DNA of 64,000 bases from Streptomyces sp. NBC_00370 (GCF_036084755.1 NZ_CP107968.1:2982501-3046500), one strand, 5' to 3'; positions 8,307-16,439 are shown, numbered from the stretch's first letter. Notes: a model not told the origin generated them from the letters alone. A program made the numbers and translations.

Positions 8307-8356
8307 CCGCACACACCCAAGGCCCGGAGTCGGAACTCCGGGCCTCGGGTGTGCGG
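8307..8356 (-). terminator. Strong stem-loop terminator after the methyltransferase gene
   Basis: A long near-perfect hairpin whose inner stem is GGCCCGGAGT / ACTCCGGGCC around a CGGA loop, extended by GCACACACCC / GGGTGTGC. It lies 15 bp beyond the stop at 8371 of the minus-strand methyltransferase gene. There is no T-run, as is usual in Streptomyces. It separates that gene from the promoter of the substrate-binding protein gene. Confidence 0.7.
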
Positions 8357-8370
8357 TGCGCGTCGGCGAC

Positions 8371-9189
8371 TCAGGGTTTGCGGGCCACTCCCGCGTAGAT
8401 CGAGACCGCCGCCTCGGTCGCGCCCTCGACCGACGAGCCGTCCGGCCGCCAGTCCTGCGGGACGACGAGGCCGGGCTCCACGAACTCCAGCCCTTCGAAG
8501 AAGCGCAGCACATCGGCGCGCGGCCGCACCTGCGCGGGAATGCCGCCGCTGCGGTAGACCTCGATGACCCGTTCCCACATCTCGGGCGCGAAGTCCGGCG
8601 TGCAGTGGGACAGCACGAGATAGCTGCCCGAAGGCAGCGCGTCGAGCAGCCGCCCCACCGTCTCGAACGGCTTGTCCTCGTCGGGTACGAAATGCAGCAG
8701 CGCGTTGAGCGACAGCGCGACCGGACGCTCCAGGTCGATCGTCTCGTGCAGCCGGCCGGCGGTGAGGATGGTCTCCGGGTCCCGGACGTCCGCCTGGATG
8801 TAGGCGGTGCGCCCCTCGGGCGTGCTGCGCATCAGCGCCTCGGCGTGCCGCAGCACCACCGGGTCGTAGTCGACGTAGACGACATGGGCGTCCGGGGCCG
8901 CCTGCTGCGCTATCTGGTGGAGATTGGGCCGGGTCGGGATGCCCGTACCGATGTCCAGGAACTGGCGGATGCCCGCCTCCTCGGCGAGCCAGCGGGTCGC
9001 CCGGTGCATGAACCGGCGGTTCACCCGCGCGCAGATCTTGATCGTCGGGAACACCGACTCGACATTGGCCGCCGCCGCTTCGTCGACCTCGTAGTAATCC
9101 TTGCCCTGCAAGTAGAAGTCGTACATCCGCGCGGGGTGCGGCTTTGTCGTGTCGATCTCGTCGAGCGACGGGTGATCGAGATCCGTCAT
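8371..9189 (-). CDS. SAM-dependent methyltransferase (DUF574 family)
   Basis: A 272-residue protein of the actinobacterial DUF574 (Methyltransf_19) family. The opening DTTKPHPARMYDFYLQGKD is the family's N-terminal signature, FLDIGTGIPT (about residues 77-86) is the SAM-binding glycine loop, and VYVDYDPVV contains the acidic ribose-contacting residue. The ATG at 9189 gives the expected family length. The methyl acceptor is unknown for almost all members. It lies 30 bp downstream of a DUF397 gene and an XRE regulator, a recurring arrangement in Streptomyces, which suggests a regulatory rather than a biosynthetic role. Confidence 0.88.
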   Translation of the reverse strand: MTDLDHPSLDEIDTTKPHPARMYDFYLQGKDYYEVDEAAAANVESVFPTIKICARVNRRFMHRATRWLAEEAGIRQFLDIGTGIPTRPNLHQIAQQAAPDAHVVYVDYDPVVLRHAEALMRSTPEGRTAYIQADVRDPETILTAGRLHETIDLERPVALSLNALLHFVPDEDKPFETVGRLLDALPSGSYLVLSHCTPDFAPEMWERVIEVYRSGGIPAQVRPRADVLRFFEGLEFVEPGLVVPQDWRPDGSSVEGATEAAVSIYAGVARKP

Positions 9190-9219
9190 GCTGGTCCGTC
9201 CGTTTCTCGGGTCGCGAAA

Positions 9220-9453
9220 CTACAGCAGGAAGTCGGCAAGGCCATTCTTCGCGCCTTCGACGAAACTGGCCATGGCGTCGGCCGAGCAAATCAGCGCGGG
9301 ACCCGTCGGATCGGTGGACTGGCGGACCGCCACGTGTTCGCCGCCGAGCTTCTTCGCCTCGACGCAACTGCCGCCGTTGGGACCGCTCCAGGGCTTCTCC
9401 CAGCCCTCGGTGCCCAGGTCGTCGGCCGGCATGCCGTTGTAGATGTCCCGCAT
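9220..9453 (-). CDS. DUF397 domain small protein
   Basis: A 77-residue protein with the DUF397 core: GWEKPWSGPNGGSCVEAK near residue 20 (usually WrkSsyS...CVEva), AVRQSTDPTGPALICSADAM in the middle, and a FVEGAKNGLADFLL tail. The ATG at 9453 overlaps the stop of the upstream XRE gene as TAATG, so translation is coupled. DUF397 proteins are nearly always paired with DUF5753-type XRE regulators in the WhiJ-like systems of Streptomyces, where the small protein is thought to modulate the DNA-binding partner. The family and pairing are clear; the mechanism here is inferred. Confidence 0.88.
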   Translation of the reverse strand: MRDIYNGMPADDLGTEGWEKPWSGPNGGSCVEAKKLGGEHVAVRQSTDPTGPALICSADAMASFVEGAKNGLADFLL

Positions 9454-10355
9454 TAGAGCTCCTTGCGTATGTTCTGGAGAAAATCGCGCGAATCGGAGAC
9501 CGAAGCCGCCCGCGCGGAAAGGCTGTCCAGCACCTGGAGATAGGCGGCGCTGTCCGGACGCCTGTCGAGATAGACGGCGCCGGTGAGATTCTCGGTGTAG
9601 ACGATGTCGGGGAGTTCGGTGATGTCGAAGCGGAAGAGATGGAACGGGCCGAAGGCGCCCAGATGCGGCCCGACGGCGAACGGCATGATCTGCAGCGTCA
9701 CATTGGGCAGTTCCGTCGCCTCGATCAGCCGGCCGATCTGCGCCCGCATCACCGCGGGCTCGCCGACCGGCCTGCGCAGCACGGCCTCCTCCATCAGGAT
9801 CCACAGCACCGGCGCCTCGGGCTTGGTCAGCAGCTGCTGCCGCTTGATCCGCAGCGCGACCCTGCGCTCCAGCTCGTCGACGCCGCCGTGCGAACCGGCC
9901 CCGAGCACCCCGCGGGCGTACTCCTCCGTCTGCAGCAGACCCGGCACATAGTGCGGCTCGTACGTCCTGATCAGGCTCGCCTCGTCCTCAAGGCTGACGT
10001 AGGCACTGAACCAGGCAGGCACCGCGTCGCGGTAACGATGCCACCAGCCGGGGCGGTTGGCGTCCCGCACCAGCTCCATGAACTCGTCGGCCTCGGCCTG
10101 CGCCACCCCGTACTTCTCCAACAGCGCCCGTACGTAGGGAGGCTTCAGACCGACCTCGGAATTCTCCATCCGCCGGATCGTCAACGGCGTCACGTCGAGG
10201 ACCCCGGCCGCCGCTTCCCGCGACACCCGCGCCCGCTCGCGCAACGCCCCGAGCCGTTTGCCCAGCACCATACGGAGAACCGTCGGGGCACTCGCCGCGC
10301 CTCCGGCGCTTCCCCCGCTCCCGCTCCCCGCACTTCCCGGCCGGACATCAGCCAC
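9453..10355 (-). CDS. XRE-family transcriptional regulator with DUF5753 domain (WhiJ-like)
   Basis: A 300-residue regulator. The GTG at 10355 is preceded by a GGAGG/GGGG purine tract. After a Gly/Ser-rich leader, a lambda-repressor-like HTH spans about residues 30-85 (LGKRLGALRERARVSREAAA, LTIRRMEN). The DUF5753 domain follows (YEPHYVPGLLQTEEYARGVL, LWILMEEAVLRRPVG, QIMPFAVGPHLGAFGPFHLF). This is the architecture of WhiJ-like developmental regulators. It heads a DUF397 and methyltransferase operon and is divergent from an anti-sigma-like ATPase, reproducing the three-component WhiJ/AbaA-type set. Autoregulation through the divergent promoter is likely but not shown. Confidence 0.88.
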   Translation of the reverse strand: MADVRPGSAGSGSGGSAGGAASAPTVLRMVLGKRLGALRERARVSREAAAGVLDVTPLTIRRMENSEVGLKPPYVRALLEKYGVAQAEADEFMELVRDANRPGWWHRYRDAVPAWFSAYVSLEDEASLIRTYEPHYVPGLLQTEEYARGVLGAGSHGGVDELERRVALRIKRQQLLTKPEAPVLWILMEEAVLRRPVGEPAVMRAQIGRLIEATELPNVTLQIMPFAVGPHLGAFGPFHLFRFDITELPDIVYTENLTGAVYLDRRPDSAAYLQVLDSLSARAASVSDSRDFLQNIRKEL

Positions 10356-10437
10356 GGCTCACCCCACCTCCTGACGGCATCTCACCGTCCGAAGTCTGTC
10401 AGGTAGTTACTGCTCCATCCAGAGCGATGACAAGCAT

Positions 10438-10452
10438 TCTGAAATTATCAGA
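10438..10452. promoter_or_regulatory. AT-rich inverted repeat in the XRE/ATPase divergent promoter
   Basis: The 141-bp region between the divergent starts at 10355 and 10497 contains the inverted repeat TCTGA-N5-TCAGA in an unusually AT-rich stretch. It is a plausible binding site for the adjacent XRE regulator. A single short palindrome is weak evidence on its own. Confidence 0.35.
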
Positions 10453-10496
10453 TAGATCGGTTGCGAGCTGAGAGTGACAACGCGCATAGTGAACGG

Positions 10497-10970
10497 GTGG
10501 CTCACATCACGGCACACCGTGCACACAGGCAACCCTCGTTCGGCGCTGGGGAGTTACGGAGCGGAGCCCGAACGCTGCCGCGCCGGCCCGAAGCGGCGGC
10601 CAGGGCCAGGAGCTGGGTGCGCGACGAGCTGCGCCACCACGACCTGCCGCAGGACGTACGGGACGACGCCGTACTGGTGATCTCCGAACTGGTCACCCAT
10701 GCCGTCCTGCACGCCACCGGCGCCACGGTCAGCTGTGAGGCCCGGGTACTGGCCGGCTGTGTGCATCTCGAAGTGCGCGACGGGGGCCAGGTCTCCGCCG
10801 GCGGACACGGACTCCTCCTGGTGGACCGGATCGCCGAGGCGTGCGGCGCCAGGCCGGCCAAGGACGGCGCGGGGCGCGCGGTCTGGGCGACACTCCCCTT
10901 CCGCCCCGCCGACTTCCGTACGCCGACGACTCCCCGGAGCAGGGGTACGCAGCCACGATGCGCGAGATGA
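10497..10970 (+). CDS. ATP-binding anti-sigma-factor-like protein (HATPase_c)
   Basis: About 157 residues from the GTG at 10497; a TTG at 10461 in the same frame is an alternative start, and neither has a strong ribosome-binding site. The fold is that of the serine-kinase/anti-sigma HATPase group: ARSWVRDELRHHDLP, then DDAVLVISELVTHAVLHAT, VHLEVRDGG, and GGHGLLLVDRIAEACG. The N-box normally reads SELVTNA, and here the Mg-coordinating Asn is replaced by His, so ATP binding may be altered. It is divergent from the WhiJ-like regulator, the typical position of AbaA-like partners. The next gene starts inside its 3' end (13-bp overlap). Confidence 0.82.
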   Translation: MAHITAHRAHRQPSFGAGELRSGARTLPRRPEAAARARSWVRDELRHHDLPQDVRDDAVLVISELVTHAVLHATGATVSCEARVLAGCVHLEVRDGGQVSAGGHGLLLVDRIAEACGARPAKDGAGRAVWATLPFRPADFRTPTTPRSRGTQPRCAR

Positions 10971-11524
10971 CGGGGACCGGGGCAGCCGAGGAGCAGGAAA
11001 GACAGGCCCTCGCTCAGGCCCTCGCCGCCGAGTTGCTGCGCCGCGCCGCCGAGGACAACAGCGCCACGGCCGAGGCGCAGCGGCTGCCCGCGACCCATCT
11101 GCGCAGGGCGCTCGCCCGGTGCAGGGCCGAGAACGCGGAGGCGCTGCGCTCCGTCGTCACGGCGCACGGCTGGCCGACGGCGGCGCTGGTGGGGGCCGAC
11201 GCCTCGACGGCGGCCCTGATGATCCTGCTGCACTCCGACGATCTCGCGTTCCAGCTCACCTGCCGCGATCTGATCGCCGAAGCCGTGGAGGCGGGGCTCT
11301 GCTCGCCGATCCACGGCGCCTATGCCGCCGACCACTGCGCGGTCGCGCTGGGCAGGCCGCAGTCGTACGGGACCCGTTACACCCCGCTGGGCCGGCCGTA
11401 TCCGCTGCTGGACCCGGAAGGTGTCGACGACAGGCGCCTGGCGGTCGGGCTGCGGACGATGGCGGCGGAGCAGCGGGCGCTGACCGAGATCCGGCTGCGC
11501 CAGTCGAACCGCGCGTCGGCCTGA
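10958..11524 (+). CDS. DUF6624-like conserved protein
   Basis: A 188-residue soluble protein starting at the ATG at 10958 (MREMTGTG), 13 bp inside the preceding gene; an ATG at 10967 is nearly as good. The helical N-terminal half leads to VVTAHGWPTAALVGADASTA, then ALMILLHSDDLAFQLTCRDL, AAVEAGL-type helix, AYAADHCAVALGRPQSYGTR and TPLGRPYPLLDP, which is the DUF6624 pattern. No catalytic function is established for the family. The overlap places it in the same transcription unit as the anti-sigma-like ATPase. Confidence 0.72.
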   Translation: MREMTGTGAAEEQERQALAQALAAELLRRAAEDNSATAEAQRLPATHLRRALARCRAENAEALRSVVTAHGWPTAALVGADASTAALMILLHSDDLAFQLTCRDLIAEAVEAGLCSPIHGAYAADHCAVALGRPQSYGTRYTPLGRPYPLLDPEGVDDRRLAVGLRTMAAEQRALTEIRLRQSNRASA

Positions 11525-11540
11525 GGCCTTTGACGGCTGG

Positions 11541-12005
11541 TCAGACAGCCGCAGCGACCAGGAGGGCGAAGGCGGCGACGGCCAGCAGCGTACGGACGAG
11601 ATGGAAGCGGTTCCAGCGCGTCTCGAACGCGGCGCGTGTCTCGCCGTCGGAGCGGCCGGCCGGTGACCCCGCGGCCAGCGCGTTGTTCAGCGGTACGTTG
11701 CCGGCGACCGTGACCAGGTGGTTGAGGACGGCGCACACCAGCCCGGCGAGTACCAGCCACCGCTGGGTGTCCGTACGCCCGTCGACCGGTACGAACAGGG
11801 CGGCGGCCGGGAACGCCACCTCGGCGAGGAACACGAGAAGGAAGACCGGGCGCGGTACGTATTCGTTGATCCTGCGCGCGGTCACGACGAACTGTTCGTC
11901 GGTCAGCCGGGCCAACGCGGGCATGATGCCGGTCAGGAAGATCAGCATCATGCCCGCATACAGTCCGGTGGACATCACGGCGAGCGCGATCAGCAGGGTG
12001 GCCAT
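11541..12005 (-). CDS. DUF1772-type integral membrane protein
   Basis: About 154 residues with four predicted membrane helices: LLIALAVMSTGLYAGMMLIF, PVFLLVFLAEVAFPAAALFV, WLVLAGLVCAVLNHLVTVAG and the C-terminal TLLAVAAFALLVAAAV. The NVPLNNALA segment followed by TRWNRFHLVRTLLA is the DUF1772/anthrone-oxygenase-like signature. The start at 12005 (MATLLIAL) is the best fit to a membrane N-terminus, but the ribosome-binding site is poor and ATGs at 12014 and 12017 are possible. It is convergent with the DUF6624 gene and stands alone. The function is unknown. Confidence 0.75.
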   Translation of the reverse strand: MATLLIALAVMSTGLYAGMMLIFLTGIMPALARLTDEQFVVTARRINEYVPRPVFLLVFLAEVAFPAAALFVPVDGRTDTQRWLVLAGLVCAVLNHLVTVAGNVPLNNALAAGSPAGRSDGETRAAFETRWNRFHLVRTLLAVAAFALLVAAAV

Positions 12006-12176
12006 GGCGCACATCATCGCCCATGGCCGGGCGGGGCTGCCGGGAAATATCGCCCCTCGGGTCCGCACGGGTTTGGCAAGGAGTCGCCACTCGCTGAACT
12101 GGGTCTTGTCACGGAATGCGATCGTGTGAGTACATGGAGTGGCGCGGCTTCGAGGGGACGACGGGGGTGGTCAGCC

Positions 12177-12920
12177 GTGGCAGATGTTTCAGGCTCGGTG
12201 CTCAACAGGTCGATGCCGGTGGGGCGAATGACACTGGAACCGACGTTGGAGCCGGTGGTGGGGGTCCGTCAGGTGGCGGCGGCGTTGACCGCGCTGATCC
12301 GTTCCGCCCGGCAGGAACTTCTGAGTTTCGACGAGCCGGAGGGTGAGTCGCTCGCGGACGCCGCGGGCCGGTGGGCCGAACCGGCGTCGACCGTGGCGAT
12401 ACGCAGGATCGTGCCGCGAACCGACCCCGGCGGGCTGGTGGTTCCACCGCAGGGCGGGCCGTCCGGTGCGCTGGGAGCGGCGTCGGGTGTGCTGGGCGGG
12501 GCGTCCGGTGCACTGGGAGCGGTGTCCGGTGGCCCGGGCGGGGCGGGTGAGGCGCGGGAGTCCGATGCCGTCCCGTTCCGGATGGTGCTGGTGGACCGCT
12601 CGGTGGCCGCCGTGCCGCTCGATCTCCAGTATCCGCAGGACGGGCTGCTGTTGATCCGCGATCCGGTGGTGGTGCGGGCCCTGGTCCGTATCCACCAGAC
12701 CTGGTGGGAGGCGGCGCAGACACCGGTGCAGCCGGTGCCGCGCGGGCTGCGCCCGGTGCTGGAGGCGCTGCTCGCGGGGCTCACGGACGAGGCGGCGGCG
12801 TCGCGTCTCGGTATGTCGAACCGCACATACAGCCGCCGGGTGTGCGAGTTGCTGGCCGCGCTCGGTACGGCGAGCCGCTTCCGGGCAGGGGCGGAGGCGG
12901 CCCGCCGGGGCTGGATCTGA
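12177..12920 (+). CDS. HTH (LuxR-like) transcriptional regulator with internal tandem repeat
   Basis: About 247 residues from the GTG at 12177 (VADVSGSVLNRS); a GTG at 12126 in the same frame is an alternative. The C-terminal 60 residues form a LuxR-type HTH (LLAGLTDEAAASRLGMSNRT, then YSRRVCELLAALG). Upstream is a PLD-like or sensory region (ALIRSARQELLSFDEPE, FRMVLVDRSVAAVPLDLQ, DGLLLIRDPVVVRALVRIHQ) as found in many orphan Streptomyces LuxR regulators. A low-complexity Gly/Ala/Ser linker at about residues 96-122 is encoded by a DNA tandem repeat. It ends 31 bp from the convergent ABC permease gene. The target is unknown. Confidence 0.78.
   Translation: MADVSGSVLNRSMPVGRMTLEPTLEPVVGVRQVAAALTALIRSARQELLSFDEPEGESLADAAGRWAEPASTVAIRRIVPRTDPGGLVVPPQGGPSGALGAASGVLGGASGALGAVSGGPGGAGEARESDAVPFRMVLVDRSVAAVPLDLQYPQDGLLLIRDPVVVRALVRIHQTWWEAAQTPVQPVPRGLRPVLEALLAGLTDEAAASRLGMSNRTYSRRVCELLAALGTASRFRAGAEAARRGWI
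12461..12544 (+). repeat. Four in-frame 21-bp tandem repeats
   Basis: Four consecutive 21-bp units begin at 12461, 12482, 12503 and 12524, each opening with GTCSGGTG. They encode the heptads SGALGAA, SGVLGGA, SGALGAV and SGGPGGA. Each unit is seven codons, so gain or loss of a unit keeps the frame and changes only linker length. Units 1 and 3 are nearly identical, which points to recent slippage. Confidence 0.85.
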
Positions 12921-12951
12921 CCGGCCGGCGGCGCCCCGGCGGGGCCGACCG

Positions 12952-13806
12952 CTACGAAACGATGTCCTTGCGGGCGAAGCCCCGGAAGGCCAGCGCGAAC
13001 AGCACCAGCGCATAGGCGACGGAGACAGCCGCGCCCTTCGCCATGCCGGTCCGTTCCAGTTGCGGCTGGAGCGCGTCCACCCAGGCGAACTGCCAGTGCG
13101 CGGGCAGGAAGTCACGCCAGGAGCCGAGTGCGGTCACGGCGTCCAGCACATTGCCGATGATCGTGAGTCCGACCGCGCCGCCGACCGCGCCGAGCGGAGC
13201 GTCGGTCTTGGTGGACAGCCAGAACGCCAGTCCGGCGGTGACCAGTTGGGAGACGAAGATGAAGGCGACGACGAGCGCCAGCCGTGGCACGGTGTCGCCG
13301 GCGGCCAGGGAGCCACCGGTCGGCAGCTCCAGCGGACCCCAGCCGTAGGCGGCCGTCCCGGCCGCCAGGGCGACCAGCGGCAGCAGCACCATCGCCGCCG
13401 CACTCATCAGGAGCGCGACCGCCAGCTTGCTCCCGAGCAGCCGGGCGCGCGGCACGGGCGCGGCCAGGAGATAGCGCAGCGAGGACCAGCTCGCCTCGGA
13501 GGCCACCGTGTCCCCGCAGAACAGCGCGACGGGCACCACCAGCAGAAAACCGGCCGACACGAAGAGGGAGGTGGCGGCGAAGTTGGCGCCGGAAGCGGTC
13601 GCCGTGTCCATCAGCGTCACGCGTCCGTTCGCCCCGCCGGGGGTGCCGCCGACGGCGAAAGCGACGATCAGCACGAAGGGCAGGACGGCGAGCACGATCC
13701 CCATGGCCAGGGTCCGCCGGCGCTTCAACTGCCGCTTCAGCTCGACCCGGAGCGGCAGGGTGTGCCGGGCGCGGTAGCCGGGGGCGGAGTCGGTCAGCAC
13801 GCTCAT
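12952..13806 (-). CDS. ABC-2 type transporter permease
   Basis: A 284-residue membrane protein with six hydrophobic segments, starting with TLAMGIVLAVLPFVLIVAFAV and ending with VAYALVLFALAFRGFARKDI. The N-terminal arrangement (HTLPLRVELKRQLKRRR, then helix 1 and a long outer loop) is typical of ABC-2 permeases of NatB/YhaP type. Its GTG or ATG at 13806 overlaps the preceding ATPase-fusion gene by 4 bp, so it is the obvious membrane partner of that ATPase domain. The substrate is unknown. Confidence 0.88.
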   Translation of the reverse strand: MSVLTDSAPGYRARHTLPLRVELKRQLKRRRTLAMGIVLAVLPFVLIVAFAVGGTPGGANGRVTLMDTATASGANFAATSLFVSAGFLLVVPVALFCGDTVASEASWSSLRYLLAAPVPRARLLGSKLAVALLMSAAAMVLLPLVALAAGTAAYGWGPLELPTGGSLAAGDTVPRLALVVAFIFVSQLVTAGLAFWLSTKTDAPLGAVGGAVGLTIIGNVLDAVTALGSWRDFLPAHWQFAWVDALQPQLERTGMAKGAAVSVAYALVLFALAFRGFARKDIVS

Positions 13807-16439
13807 GCGGAGCCTCCGGAGATCAGGGTGAGGAAAGCGTCCTCCAGGCGGCGGTGGGGTCCGACCCCGGTGATCGCGACATCCAGCCGGACCAGCTCGG
13901 TCACCAGGCTGTTGGTGGAAGCGCCTTCCAGCCGTACGAGCACCCCGTCGTCCGTGCGGACGGCGGAGCCGATCCCGGGCAGCGCGGCGATCTTCTCCAC
14001 GACCGGTTCGGGCACCTCGCCTTCGGTGGTGACGAGCAGGGTGTCGCCGGAGCCGACGATCTCGGCGACCGGGCCGGTCTGGACGAGTTGGCCCCGGTGC
14101 ATGACCACCAGATGTGTACAGGTCTGTTCGACCTCGGAGAGGAGGTGGCTGGAGACGATGACCGTGCGTCCTGCGGCCGCGTAGCGGATCATCACGTCCC
14201 GCATCTCGCGGATCTGCGGCGGGTCGAGACCGTTGGTCGGCTCGTCCAGGATCAGCAGATCGGGCATACCGAGCATCGCCTGGGCGATGGCGAGCCGCTG
14301 CCGCATGCCCTGCGAGTAGGTGCGGACGGCGCGGGCGAGCGCGTCGCCGAGACCGGCGATCTCCAGCGCCTCGTCCAGCTGGGAGTCCTCGGGGGGACGG
14401 CCGGTCGCGGCCCAGTACAGCTCCAGATTGGCCCGCCCCGACAGATGCGGCAGGAAGCCCGCGCCTTCGACGAACGAACCGACCCGCGACAGCACGGGAG
14501 CACCCGGCCGGATCGCCTGGCCGAAGACCCGGATCTCCCCCTCGTCGGGGGTGATCAGTCCCATCAGCATGCGCAGCGTGGTGGTCTTGCCCGCGCCGTT
14601 CGGCCCGAGCAGTCCCAGCACCTGCCCCTTCTCCACCCGGAAGGAGAGATCACGAACGGCATACCGGTCGGCGGACTTGGCGTAGCGCTTGGCGAGATCG
14701 GTGATCTGCAGCGGTACGCCGGCGAGCGCCGGGTCGGGCGGCGGGGTCGCGCCCCGGCGCCGGGCGGTCAGCAGCAGCGCGGTCGCGATCAGCAGCCCGG
14801 CCGCCGGGAGTCCCCAGACCCACCAGGGCACCGTGGCCGCCCCGGTGGTCAGGGCGGGGACGGTCGGCACGGCCAGGGGGCCGTCCACGGAGACGCGGTA
14901 GCCGGCAGGGGCGGTCGGTGAGGCGTAGGCGAGGTCGGTGGCGGCGAAGACGACCCGCAGCCGGTGACCTGCCTGCACCTGGCGGTCGATGGCGGGCATC
15001 GTCACCGTGACCGTCCGGCCCTGCCGGGCGTCCTCGATCCGCAGGGGGGTGACGAGTTGGGAGGGCAGCACCTGCTGTGTGCCGTCGGGGCCGACGTCGT
15101 AGACCTTGCCGAAGAGCACCGCGTCGCCGTTCGCGGTGACCGTGGCCCGGACGGTGGGTGAGCCGGTGATCCGCAGCGAGTGTGCGAAAGGAGGTGAGTC
15201 GAAGTGGGCGAACTGGCCCGGGAAGTCCAGCGACAGACCGAGTCCCGCGCTCGACAGCTGGGACAGACCGCCGCCGAGGCCGCCGAGGCCCGGCACGGAG
15301 GAGATGGCGGGCGGGCTGCCGCCCGCCGGGTTCTGGACGGACTGCGCGCCGCCGCTGAGCGGCACGGACACAGTCCCGCCGCCAAGCCCCGGGTAGTGGT
15401 CGGCGCTGGCGCCGCGCAGCAGGGTCTGGCCGTCGGTGGAGTCGACGCCGCCGGAGCGGCTGACCCGGAAGGCGGGCCCGGTGTCGGCGCCCGCGTCGTC
15501 CTTGAGATAGCGGTCGAACCAGGAGCTGATCCGGCCCTCGATCCGGTTCGCCTCCAGATCCCCGCCGTCGTGGCCGCCCGCGATCCAGTCGACGTCGACG
15601 GGGGCACCGTTGGCACTGATCGTCTTCGCCATGGTGTCGGCCTGGCCGAGCGGGAAGAGCGAGTCGGTCTGGCCCTGGACGATCAGCGCGGGCACGTCGA
15701 TCCGGTCGCCGATCGCGGAGGGGCTGCGGGTGGCGAGCAGTTGACGCGCCGCCGCGTCCGGTTTCCCGGAGACGGCGACCCGCTGGTACATGTCGCAGAG
15801 CTGCTTCTCGAAGGTCGAGCACCCACCGCCGGTGGAGAAGAAGATCCCGGCCCAGAGCTTCTTGAACACCCCGTCGGGCATCAGCGCGTCGGCGAGATTC
15901 CAGTAGGTGATCTCGGGGGCGATGGCGTCGACCCGCTTGTCGTAGCCGGCGGCGAGCAGCGAGATGGCGCCCCCGTACGATCCGCCGGTGACGCCGACGC
16001 GCGGGTCGCCCGCCTTGTCGAGCCGTACCTCGGGGCGCTTCGCCAGCCAGTCGATCAGCCGGGAGACGTCCTTGACCTCGTAGGCGGGGTCGTTGAGCCC
16101 GATCTTCCCGGTGGACCTGCCGAAGCCGCGGGCCGACCAGGTCAGCACGGCGTAGCCGTCGCGGGCCAGCTTCTCGGCCTGGCCGCGTACGTCGTCCTTG
16201 CTGCCGCCGAAGCCGTGCCCGATCAGCACGGCCGGCCTGCGTCCGCTGCCCGCCGTGAAGTACGACGTGTCGATCCGCGCCCCGGGCATCCGCATCACCT
16301 GGTCCTGGCGGTGCACGGTGGGCGCGCCGTCCGAGGCGACGGCGGTCCAGGTGCCCGCGCCGACGAGTACGGCGGCTGCGGCGAGCGCGGCGAGCCATCG
16401 CGCGCGCAGCCCGAGCCGACGGGGGGTGGGGATGTCCAT
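13803..16439 (-). CDS. S15/CocE-like hydrolase fused to an ABC transporter ATP-binding domain
   Basis: An 878-residue two-part protein. Residues about 14-36 form a signal-anchor (WLAALAAAAVLVGAGTWTAV). Residues about 45-520 are an alpha/beta hydrolase of the X-Pro dipeptidyl-peptidase/CocE type, with nucleophile GGSYGG (Ser154), acid in VQGQTDS (Asp259), base in AGGHDGG (His290) and a jelly-roll domain. A second membrane helix (about 538-557, WWVWGLPAAGLLIATALLL) returns the chain to the cytoplasm. The rest is a complete ABC ATPase: GPNGAGKTT (612-620), YSQGMRQRLAIAQ, and LLILDEPTNGLD. The predicted topology puts the hydrolase outside and the ATPase inside, partnered by the overlapping ABC-2 permease. 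Every key residue of both enzymes is intact, and no frameshift or gene junction is visible. Confidence 0.87.
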   Translation of the reverse strand: MDIPTPRRLGLRARWLAALAAAAVLVGAGTWTAVASDGAPTVHRQDQVMRMPGARIDTSYFTAGSGRRPAVLIGHGFGGSKDDVRGQAEKLARDGYAVLTWSARGFGRSTGKIGLNDPAYEVKDVSRLIDWLAKRPEVRLDKAGDPRVGVTGGSYGGAISLLAAGYDKRVDAIAPEITYWNLADALMPDGVFKKLWAGIFFSTGGGCSTFEKQLCDMYQRVAVSGKPDAAARQLLATRSPSAIGDRIDVPALIVQGQTDSLFPLGQADTMAKTISANGAPVDVDWIAGGHDGGDLEANRIEGRISSWFDRYLKDDAGADTGPAFRVSRSGGVDSTDGQTLLRGASADHYPGLGGGTVSVPLSGGAQSVQNPAGGSPPAISSVPGLGGLGGGLSQLSSAGLGLSLDFPGQFAHFDSPPFAHSLRITGSPTVRATVTANGDAVLFGKVYDVGPDGTQQVLPSQLVTPLRIEDARQGRTVTVTMPAIDRQVQAGHRLRVVFAATDLAYASPTAPAGYRVSVDGPLAVPTVPALTTGAATVPWWVWGLPAAGLLIATALLLTARRRGATPPPDPALAGVPLQITDLAKRYAKSADRYAVRDLSFRVEKGQVLGLLGPNGAGKTTTLRMLMGLITPDEGEIRVFGQAIRPGAPVLSRVGSFVEGAGFLPHLSGRANLELYWAATGRPPEDSQLDEALEIAGLGDALARAVRTYSQGMRQRLAIAQAMLGMPDLLILDEPTNGLDPPQIREMRDVMIRYAAAGRTVIVSSHLLSEVEQTCTHLVVMHRGQLVQTGPVAEIVGSGDTLLVTTEGEVPEPVVEKIAALPGIGSAVRTDDGVLVRLEGASTNSLVTELVRLDVAITGVGPHRRLEDAFLTLISGGSA

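Noticed and set aside
11718-12176. Upstream extension of the HTH regulator to 11718
   Set aside because: The extension is antisense to the DUF1772 membrane-protein gene and is low-complexity. Starts at 12126 or 12177 give a normal regulator length.
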